From positions 861,501-925,500 of the forward strand of contig NZ_LR134365.1 of assembly GCF_900637305.1 (NCBI RefSeq): a stretch of DNA of 64,000 nucleotides. Direction: 5' to 3'. Each line of letters opens with the position of its first letter. Position 1 is the first letter of the stretch. The DNA is from Cardiobacterium hominis (GTDB lineage: Bacteria; Pseudomonadota; Gammaproteobacteria; Cardiobacteriales; Cardiobacteriaceae). Made by a program: the position numbers and the translations under genes. The notes under the pieces were generated by a model. It ran no database searches and had not been told where the DNA came from. It saw only the letters and a list, made by a program, of their open reading frames with translations. Shown one piece after another: positions 58,201 through 64,000 of the stretch.

Positions 58201-61200
58201 TATCGGGCGCCAGGCAACCGCCGCCGGTTACGGCGCCATCGCGCAAGGCCTGAATACCCAAGCGACTACCGCTTACGCCACCGCCATTGGCGCCAATGCC
58301 AAGGCGAGCAAAGTCGGCAGCACCGCCTTTGGTGCTTACGCCGTCGCCGAAGCGGATTCCAGCGTTGCTTTGGGACGCTACAGCCATGCCGACCGCGAAA
58401 AGCTGGAAGGCTCGCCAACGCTGGGCGCTGACCCCTTGGGTGTCGGCGCGCAAGCCGGCTCGCTGACCTGGCAATCTAACGCGGGCGCAGTATCGGTGGG
58501 CAGCTCAAACAACCGCAACTACGCTGGTGTTGACGTACCGAAAACGACGCGGCAAATCATCAACCTCGCCGCTGGTTCGGCAGATACCGATGCGGTAAAC
58601 GTCGCGCAATTAAAAGCGGCGGGATTCAATCTGGCGGTATCGCAAAGCGGCGGTACTTCCGCTGACAAAACCGTGAATGCCGCCGACAAAAAAATCAACA
58701 ATGGTAAAACGCTGACCTTTGACGCGGGCAACGGTATCGACCTGCAACAGGATGGCGGCAAAATCACCATTGCCACCAATGCGCAGGCGATTACCGACAA
58801 TGCGCAATTGCCGGTGGTTTATACCAAGGCGGATGGCAGCAAGGTTTACAAGCGCGACAACAAATTCTATGACGCGCCCGTCGGCGGCAATGAGGTTGCC
58901 GCAGCGGATGTGATTGCCTCAATGCAAAATGCCGCAGGTTCGACCAGCAAGCCGACCACGCTTGCCAACGTCGCCAGTAACTTTGCCGATACGGCCAATG
59001 TAACAAGCAATCCGGCAAACAATGCGCGCGCGGATTTCGCCAATAAAGGCAATAACGCTGCGACCGTCAATGATGTGCTCAATGCCGGGTTCAATGTGCA
59101 GGGCAATGGTGTGGCAAAAGACTTCGTTACCCACGGCGACACCATCAATTTCGCCAACGGGCGCGGCACGGTTGCCAATGTTTCCACTGACCAGACCACA
59201 GGCACAACCACGGTGAAATTCGATACGCCGCTGGAATATCAGGACACAAGTGGCAATGCTTCCACAACGCCGACCAACACCGTCAAACTGGTCGGCGGAG
59301 ATGCCAACAAGCCCGTTACCTTGCAGAATGTTGCCGCAGGTACAAACGACACCGATGCGGTAAACGTATCGCAACTCAATGAGGTAAAAACGACTGCCAA
59401 CAAAGGCTGGAATGTGCAAACCAATGGCAGCGGCACGACCAATGTCGCGCCGGGCGATACCGTGAATTTCAAAAACGGCACGAACATTGCCATTACCCAT
59501 ACCGGCAAGGAAATTACCATTGCCACCAATCCGAATCTCACCGCGGACAGTCTGACCATCAATAACGGTGGCCCGGTTATCAATAACGGCGGTATCAATA
59601 TGGGGAATAAAAGTATCAATAACATGGCGGATGGAAATATCGCCAATGGCAGCAAAGAAGCCGTTAATGGCGGGCAATTGTTCCAGACCAACCAGAAAGT
59701 GGATGCCAATACCGCCAATATTGCCAAAGGTATCAATTTTGGCGGCACCAGCGGCGCCAACAAATACCAGCTTGGCGATACCATCAACGTAAAAGGTGAC
59801 AACAATATCACCAGCACGACGGTTAATGGTGGTGTCCAATTAGGGCTTAAAGACACTATTACCGTGGGCCCGGCAAATGGCGGTAATCCGGTTACTATTA
59901 ATGGTAACGCGGGAACAGTGGGCGGCCTTTCCAATAAAACCTGGAATCCGAACAGCATCGTCAGCGGCCAGGCCGCTACCGAAGACCAGTTAAAGGCGGT
60001 GGCGACGGAAGCGGCGAAAAAAGGCAGCTTTACCCTGACCGCACAAGGCGCCAATGGTTCTACCGTGGGCGATGGCGCAACCGTTGATTTGAAAAATACT
60101 GATGGCAATATCGTGGTGAGTAAAAACGCGACAAGTAATGACGTCACTTTTAATCTTGCCAAAGATATTAAGGTCGATAGCGTCAAGGCGGGTGATTCCA
60201 CCATCAATAACGACGGGCTAAAAATTACTGGTGGGCCGAGCGTTACTAAAACCGGCATTGATGCGGCAGACAAAAAAATTACCAATGTTGCCGACGGAAA
60301 TATTGCTGCGGGCAGCAAGGACGCCGTCAATGGCGGGCAATTGCACAATGAAATCAGCAAGCTCAATACCAATATTGCAGCGGCAAAAACCGAAGTGCAA
60401 TCTACGGACAAATCGGTAACGGTTGATGGCAGCAAAAAGAATCCGACAACAGGCGCGACGATTTATGACTTGTCCGTGAATACTGATGGTACGACCATTA
60501 CCAAAGACGCAAATGGCAAAATAAAGGCCAATACCACCACGCTCACCACCACTGCGGGCAAAGTGAACACACCTGCGGCAGCAGACGCGGGCAAATTGAT
60601 GACCGCCGGTGAGATTGCCAATGCCATCAACAATTCCGGTTTTACCCTGACCACCAGCGCATCCAGCGGTACGGTAAGCGGCACGAGCAACCAGTTGATT
60701 AACCCCGGCAATACCATGACCCTTGATGCGGGCAAAAATATCAACATCATTCAGGATGGCAGAAAAGTGACGGTTGCAACCAAAGACCAGGTTGAATTTA
60801 CCCAGGTTACTACCACCGATGCCGCAGGCAATAAAACGGTCACCAACGGCAATGGCGTCACCATCACGCCGGCGGCAGGCGGCGGCAATCCGGTCAGCCT
60901 GACCAACAATGGCCTGGATAATGGTGGCAACAAAATCACCAACGTCGCCGATGGTGTTGCCGATAGCGATGCCGCCAATGTGAAGCAGGTGAAAGCGGCG
61001 CGCACCGAAGTGAAAGCAGGCACCAATATCGCCAGCGTTGATAAAACACAAGCGAATGATGGCCACGATATTTATACCGTCAATGCCAAAGGGACGACCG
61101 TCTCCGGCGCGGGCGATGTCATCGTCACCGCGACCAATACCGGCGGCAATGTCACCAATTACGAAGTCAGCCTTTCCAATGGCACCAAACAGGATATTGG

Positions 61201-61810
61201 CAAGGGCGTGCAGGCGCTCAACATCGTGCAAACGCAGGGACTGACGTTTCATGGCGACAGCGGCTCGACCGGCGTGAAAAAGCTGGGCGACAGCGTTGCC
61301 ATCATGGGCGATGGCAATATCAGGACCGCAGCGGATGCGGGCGGTGTCCAGGTGAAACTGAACCCGGATGTGAACGTCAATAGCGTCACCACCGGCGACA
61401 CCCGGATGAGCGATGCGGGCGTGGCGATTAACAACGGCCCAAGCATGACCAAGCAGGGCATTGACGCGGGCAATCTGCCCATTCGTAACGTTGCGCCGGG
61501 ACGGATTGCGCGCGACAGCCGCGATGCGGTCAATGGCGCGCAGCTATACGCGCTCGGCCGTCATGTCGATAACGTGGACAAGCGCGCGAAAGCCGGTACC
61601 GCGTCGGCGATTGCCACCGCCGGTTTGCCGCAGGCGTACCGCCCGGGCGCGAGTATGGTCGCCGCCGCCGGTGGCTATTACGACGGGCAGAGCGCGGTCG
61701 CGATTGGTGTTTCCACCATCAGCGACAACGGCAAGTGGATTATCAAGGGCGCGGCGAACGTGAACAGCAAAGAAGCGGGCGCCGTCGTCGGCATTGGCTA
61801 CCAGTGGTAA
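55277..61810 (+). CDS. Giant trimeric autotransporter adhesin (YadA/Hia type)
   Basis: A 2177-residue type Vc secreted adhesin. It opens with an extended signal peptide region (MNHTYKTLYNTALGAWVAVP, cleavage after about AWA-62). Residues about 65-1100 are YadA-like head repeats (AIGTGA, AVGANT, ALGWNA motifs of 14-16 residues) with two copies of a HYYSVNDGG-GGNYNNDGAT segment and neck motifs (STDAINGSQLYAV). A long stalk follows, with repeated DTDAVNVAQL, SKDAVNGGQL and similar neck units and Trp-ring-like blocks. The last ~75 residues (SAIATAGLPQAY ... GIGYQW) are the four-strand membrane anchor ending in aromatic Trp. The ATG at 55277 is fixed by the ESPR signature; the longer frame from 55055 adds nonsense. 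Confidence 0.93.
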   Translation: MNHTYKTLYNTALGAWVAVPEIARNRGKAPRSYRYASGAHAFTFARTALASALLLVGGQAWAAIPEGTAAKATDIAIGTGASADSKISGGYGSTAVGTNAKATSRDDVAIGYGAGAKSGSGASSGRSGERVMIGANANVGSDREVKDIYVGGTINKISLQAKEVGQAVAIGGGTGVQKEHHTYAYGEQSLAIGSDTLAYGDSSVAIGGDDLDQAGSQQTTYIDPNSGAQTTGTVRQAYQALTGDTMQSGVYAKTVSKQAAVAVGVQAQAADLGVALGAKSGAANTNSVAIGTGAQATLDNAVAIGGGSKTLEAGTKQESTTINGVTYNWAGGGKTLPGDIVSFGATGYERQLKHVAAGEVSATSTDAINGSQLYAVAEKTQTHYYSVNDGGTRGGNYNNDGATGSNSLAAGVGAVASAKNTVAAGYNAQATNDGAVAVGANTSATNASTALGDGSKATGENATALGWNANAAGRADVFIGKQAGKGADNTSNFSNIGIGEGAVRNAGGAAKDVNNIIGIGTGAAEGIQANHNIAMGAHANGTGAGAAAVTTTNNVAIGERTRASGGNAIAIGNRTKAEGLAAIALGVGADAKGQNGFAAGQNTVASASGTVAIGGSANPGNGATASSVQAVAIGQLSKASGNKTTAVGAEANASGLNSTALGTGASTAGGLGGLNAVAVGAKATANAGSTTAVGAAAQASGINAAAFGAGAQAGTKGTAVGYNAVVTHNGAVALGADSVSSATFGPVPNATINGITYGNFAAANVNATVSVGSAGNERAITNVGAGRINANSTDAINGSQLYAITNQLQAGQTHYYSVNDGGNQGGNYNNDGATAANTLAAGVNAKAGSSNSVAMGDGADTSNFANGQNKGLNTAIGSNAKIGAKGKTSWEATAVGADTVAEGVRTTAIGYGASATEYYATAIGYKSTAPEWHALAIGSQATVAPAATTDVAAAQAITTNLTNVRDASKSAAAIAIGRQATAAGYGAIAQGLNTQATTAYATAIGANAKASKVGSTAFGAYAVAEADSSVALGRYSHADREKLEGSPTLGADPLGVGAQAGSLTWQSNAGAVSVGSSNNRNYAGVDVPKTTRQIINLAAGSADTDAVNVAQLKAAGFNLAVSQSGGTSADKTVNAADKKINNGKTLTFDAGNGIDLQQDGGKITIATNAQAITDNAQLPVVYTKADGSKVYKRDNKFYDAPVGGNEVAAADVIASMQNAAGSTSKPTTLANVASNFADTANVTSNPANNARADFANKGNNAATVNDVLNAGFNVQGNGVAKDFVTHGDTINFANGRGTVANVSTDQTTGTTTVKFDTPLEYQDTSGNASTTPTNTVKLVGGDANKPVTLQNVAAGTNDTDAVNVSQLNEVKTTANKGWNVQTNGSGTTNVAPGDTVNFKNGTNIAITHTGKEITIATNPNLTADSLTINNGGPVINNGGINMGNKSINNMADGNIANGSKEAVNGGQLFQTNQKVDANTANIAKGINFGGTSGANKYQLGDTINVKGDNNITSTTVNGGVQLGLKDTITVGPANGGNPVTINGNAGTVGGLSNKTWNPNSIVSGQAATEDQLKAVATEAAKKGSFTLTAQGANGSTVGDGATVDLKNTDGNIVVSKNATSNDVTFNLAKDIKVDSVKAGDSTINNDGLKITGGPSVTKTGIDAADKKITNVADGNIAAGSKDAVNGGQLHNEISKLNTNIAAAKTEVQSTDKSVTVDGSKKNPTTGATIYDLSVNTDGTTITKDANGKIKANTTTLTTTAGKVNTPAAADAGKLMTAGEIANAINNSGFTLTTSASSGTVSGTSNQLINPGNTMTLDAGKNINIIQDGRKVTVATKDQVEFTQVTTTDAAGNKTVTNGNGVTITPAAGGGNPVSLTNNGLDNGGNKITNVADGVADSDAANVKQVKAARTEVKAGTNIASVDKTQANDGHDIYTVNAKGTTVSGAGDVIVTATNTGGNVTNYEVSLSNGTKQDIGKGVQALNIVQTQGLTFHGDSGSTGVKKLGDSVAIMGDGNIRTAADAGGVQVKLNPDVNVNSVTTGDTRMSDAGVAINNGPSMTKQGIDAGNLPIRNVAPGRIARDSRDAVNGAQLYALGRHVDNVDKRAKAGTASAIATAGLPQAYRPGASMVAAAGGYYDGQSAVAIGVSTISDNGKWIIKGAANVNSKEAGAVVGIGYQW

Positions 61811-61821
61811 GGAGTCTTCTC

Positions 61822-62592
61822 ATGAAAAAATCGTTATTCGTCCTGCTTGCCGCCGTTGCGCTGGCGGGCTGTACTTCCACCGTCAGCAAGAATGTGCGCG
61901 CCGATGGCAGCGTTGGCGAGCTGGTCTGGCCGTCGCAGAAAGACAGCTGGCGCGATGAGGCGCTGCGCCTGCCGTCGCCGACGATTGCTGCGGTCAAAGT
62001 GGGGCTTGAGCGCAAGAATGTCTTTGCCCTGCTCGACGTGCCACATTTCCGCGAAATCAACGGCGCGCGCGAATGGAACTATATTCTGCAACGCCCGGAA
62101 TATACGCGGGAAAATCAGGCGGTCTGCCATTTGAAGCTGATTTATAGCGACGATGACCGCATCGCCGCGATGTACTGGTTGCCAGAGGATTGCGCTACGG
62201 TGTATGGCGAACCCGCCGCGCCGTACCGCCTTGCCGCCGATGCGCTTTTTGCCTTCGATACCGCGACGCTGCGTCCGGAAGCAGACCGGGCGCTTGCCGA
62301 CCTGCTGGCGAAAGTGCGCGCGCATGGCGATACGGGTGAGGTGCGCGTGGATGGCTTTACCGACCGCTTGGGGAGCGCCACCTATAACCGCGAGCTGTCG
62401 CAGGCGCGGGCAGATGCGGTGAAAAATTATTTGGTGCGTGGCGGCATTGCCGCCAGCCGCATCCGCGCTGCCGGGCTGGGTAGCAGTCAGCCGCTTGCGC
62501 ATTGTGCGGACAGTCTGCCGCGCGGCGAGCTCATCGCCTGTCTGCAACCCGACCGCCGCGTGGAAGTCACAGTCAGTAGCGCAGCGCGTTAA
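61822..62592 (+). CDS. TpgA-like adhesin-associated peptidoglycan-binding lipoprotein
   Basis: A 256-residue lipoprotein (LAGC at residue 17). Residues about 40-130 resemble the SmpA/OmlA (BamE-like) fold (SPTIAAVKVGLERKNVFALLDVPHFREIN ... AMYWLPEDC). Residues about 145-255 form an OmpA_C-like peptidoglycan-binding domain (ALFAFDTATLRPEADRALADL ... VRVDGFTDRLGSATYNRELSQARADAVKNYL ... RRVEVTV). This domain pair, encoded just after a trimeric autotransporter, is the arrangement of Acinetobacter TpgA, which ties the Ata adhesin to peptidoglycan. AAGGAG lies 7 bases before the ATG, 11 bases after the adhesin, so co-transcription is likely. The role is inferred from domain and position. Confidence 0.78.
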   Translation: MKKSLFVLLAAVALAGCTSTVSKNVRADGSVGELVWPSQKDSWRDEALRLPSPTIAAVKVGLERKNVFALLDVPHFREINGAREWNYILQRPEYTRENQAVCHLKLIYSDDDRIAAMYWLPEDCATVYGEPAAPYRLAADALFAFDTATLRPEADRALADLLAKVRAHGDTGEVRVDGFTDRLGSATYNRELSQARADAVKNYLVRGGIAASRIRAAGLGSSQPLAHCADSLPRGELIACLQPDRRVEVTVSSAAR

Positions 62593-62634
62593 AAATTTCT
62601 GGAAAAAGTATGGTTTTCCAATGACTTGAACGGC

Positions 62635-62640
62635 TATAAT
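62635..62640 (+). promoter_or_regulatory. Likely -10 element of the glycine-zipper lipoprotein gene
   Basis: TATAAT followed by a GC-rich discriminator (TCGCCGCC), 49 bases before the start codon. No convincing -35 is visible; a GGAAAA-TTTTCC inverted repeat lies just upstream (62601-62619). Confidence 0.45.
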
Positions 62641-62688
62641 TCGCCGCCTTAAAACCCCTCAATCCCTTCAAACAATGGAGCTTTTCTT

Positions 62689-63195
62689 ATGAAGAAATAC
62701 AAAAACGGCGCGCTGGCGCTGGCGCTGGTGCTTGCCGTCTCGCTCAGCGCTTGCGGCATCAACCACGGCGACCGCATGGATTACAACCTGATTAATTCCA
62801 TCCAGCGTGGCGTGACGACTGAAGCGCAAATCCGCTCGATGTTCGGCGAGCCGGTTTCCGTGCAAACCAACCAGAAGCTCGGCATCAAGAAGCTGGTCTA
62901 TGCCTACCGCAACGATGACAGCATGAAGAAATCCGCAGCCGGTCTCGGCGGCGCGCTGCTCGGTGGCCTGCTCGGCAGCCAGATTGGCGGCGGCACTGGC
63001 GAAGCGATTGCGACCGGCGTCGGCGGCGCGGCGGGCGGCCTGATTGGCGACAATATGGTTACCGCACGCGAGGAATCGCAAATGCTGGAAGTCGATATTT
63101 CACTTGCTACCGGCAAGGTCAGCGACTACAACTTCACCGAAGAGAAAAACCGCACGCAAAGCTGGGGCGTCAACAAAGGCGTTTCTCCGCTCTAA
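62689..63195 (+). CDS. Glycine-zipper outer-membrane lipoprotein
   Basis: A 168-residue lipoprotein (SLSAC, Cys22). Residues about 30-80 resemble the SmpA/OmlA fold (YNLINSIQRGVTTEAQIRSMFGEPVSV, typical of BamE-like proteins); then a glycine-zipper segment (GLGGALLGGLLGSQIGGGTG ... GVGGAAGGLIGDNM, about 85-123) able to insert in or span a membrane. The C-terminal QMLEVDISLATGKVSDYNFTEEK completes the small-fold domain. It shares the SmpA-like fold with the TpgA-like gene before it but probably has its own promoter. Function unknown. Confidence 0.75.
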   Translation: MKKYKNGALALALVLAVSLSACGINHGDRMDYNLINSIQRGVTTEAQIRSMFGEPVSVQTNQKLGIKKLVYAYRNDDSMKKSAAGLGGALLGGLLGSQIGGGTGEAIATGVGGAAGGLIGDNMVTAREESQMLEVDISLATGKVSDYNFTEEKNRTQSWGVNKGVSPL

Positions 63196-63210
63196 TCCGC
63201 TTGCGGATAG

Positions 63211-63244
63211 AAAAAAAACCGGACTGCACAGTCCGGTTTTTTTT
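63211..63244. terminator. Bidirectional terminator, lipoprotein / ung
   Basis: AAAAAAAACCGGACT and AGTCCGGTTTTTTTT pair around GCAC, giving a U-run both ways between converging genes. Confidence 0.93.
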
Positions 63245-63263
63245 GTGGGCGAGGGCAGGGCGC

Positions 63264-63962
63264 TTAAATCTGCCAGTTAATCGGTGCTTCGCCGCGCGCT
63301 TCCAGAATCTGGTTGGCGCTCAGGAAGTGTGAGCAGCCGATGAAACCGTTGCCTGCCAGCGGCGAGGGGTGGACGGAGGTGAGGATGTAGTGTTTGTCGG
63401 CGTCAATGAGGCGGATTTTTTCTTTGGCGAAGTTGCCCCAGAGCATGAAGATGAGGTCGCTACGTTCGCGTGAGAGCTGCTCGATGACGGCGTTGGTAAA
63501 GAGTTGCCAGCCGATGCGGCTGTGGCTGCCTGCTTTGCCGCGTTCGACGGTCAGGCTGGCGTTGAGCAGCAGTACGCCCTGATCGGCCCAGGCGCTGAGG
63601 TCGCCGTGGTTGGGGATGGTGAAGCCGGGGATGCTGCGCGCCAGTTCTTTGTAGATGTTTTGTAGTGAGGGCGGGATGCGCACGCCTTGCGGCACGGAGA
63701 AGGACAGTCCCATCGCCTGCCCCGGCTGGTGGTAGGGGTCTTGTCCCAGGATGACGACGCGCACGCGGTCGTAAGGGGTGCGGTTGAAGGCGTTGAAGAT
63801 GAGTTTGCCTGGCGGATAGATGGGGATGTGTGCGTCTTTGGCGTCTATCAGGATTTGTTTGATGCGGGCAAAGTAGGGTTTGGTAAATTCGTCGTAGAGG
63901 GCGGTTTTCCAACCGGTTTCGATTTGGACGTCGTCAGGGTTTATTGTGATTTCAGAGCTCAT
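63264..63962 (-). CDS. ung: Uracil-DNA glycosylase
   Basis: A 232-residue family 1 UDG that removes uracil from DNA. Catalytic Asp75 in ILGQDPYHQPGQAMGLSFSV, the uracil-binding LLLNASLTVERGKAGSH, and HPSPLAGNGFIG (catalytic His, DNA intercalation loop) are complete. The size matches E. coli Ung (229). Confidence 0.96.
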   Translation of the reverse strand: MSSEITINPDDVQIETGWKTALYDEFTKPYFARIKQILIDAKDAHIPIYPPGKLIFNAFNRTPYDRVRVVILGQDPYHQPGQAMGLSFSVPQGVRIPPSLQNIYKELARSIPGFTIPNHGDLSAWADQGVLLLNASLTVERGKAGSHSRIGWQLFTNAVIEQLSRERSDLIFMLWGNFAKEKIRLIDADKHYILTSVHPSPLAGNGFIGCSHFLSANQILEARGEAPINWQI

Positions 63963-64000
63963 GTTTTTCTTGTGGAATGGTAAGAAATGCAGGGCGCGAT

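Overview
This window is a GC-rich stretch of chromosome from a Gram-negative bacterium, most likely a gammaproteobacterium close to Cardiobacterium (Cardiobacteriaceae). The lineage is inferred from gene content: Nqr-type sodium pump, MinCDE, a glycogen cluster, a Slam-type surface lipoprotein, an ESPR-bearing trimeric autotransporter, and nearly all genes with gammaproteobacterial relatives. It was not checked against any database. The DNA is mostly housekeeping, with tightly packed operons (many 1-11 base overlaps). It is broken up by several families of short palindromic repeats and two insertion sequences.

Layout. 1-5011: transferrin-binding-protein-like lipoprotein, rpiA and ilvA (divergent, 31 bases apart), a PCu(A)C copper chaperone, and a beta-propeller-like protein. 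5011-6138: an IS5-family element and an adjoining MITE-like element. 6174-11531 (minus strand): methyltransferase, Sua5/YrdC-like protein, TauE/SafE permease, a 500-base repeat block, an FtsN-like SPOR protein and argS. 11797-21401: glycogen cluster with a malQ-glgB gene fusion, glgX, glgC, a 500-base repeat block, and glgA, followed by a 25-28 base tandem repeat array. 21674-24984: a VOC protein, a ruined ascorbate-type PTS remnant interrupted by a broken IS, and a CPA1 sodium/proton antiporter. 25070-30033 (minus): dsbC-like, carbonic anhydrase, purD, purN and two YcxB-like membrane proteins. 30107-32998: rnfH, a membrane protein, ratA, smpB, a glyoxalase-II-like hydrolase and a GNAT. 33157-35781: metNIQ. 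35865-38130 (minus): hslR, minE, minD, minC. 38206-40416: argE, glk. 40464-42792 (minus): yhhQ and queF behind a preQ1 riboswitch, then an AAA ATPase with a striking 40-base operator-like palindrome over its promoter. 42905-47677: dapD, nhaA, glmM, tpiA, secG; then tRNA-Leu(GAG). 47833-54975: nqrABCDEF-apbE-nqrM. 55277-63195: giant trimeric autotransporter adhesin, a TpgA-like anchoring lipoprotein, and a glycine-zipper lipoprotein. 63264-63962: ung.

How it works together. The glg cluster encodes synthesis (GlgC, GlgA, GlgB) and breakdown (MalQ, GlgX) of glycogen, with Glk feeding the same sugar-phosphate pool. The Nqr genes come with both known maturation factors (ApbE for covalent FMN, NqrM for iron), and the sodium gradient is shared with NhaA and the CPA1 antiporter. 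The adhesin and the downstream OmpA/SmpA lipoprotein look like an adhesin plus its peptidoglycan anchor. The least expected features are the malQ-glgB fusion that still carries an internal ribosome-binding site, the ATPase operator, covarying dispersed hairpins, and two mobile elements abutting in one TA dinucleotide inside a stop codon.
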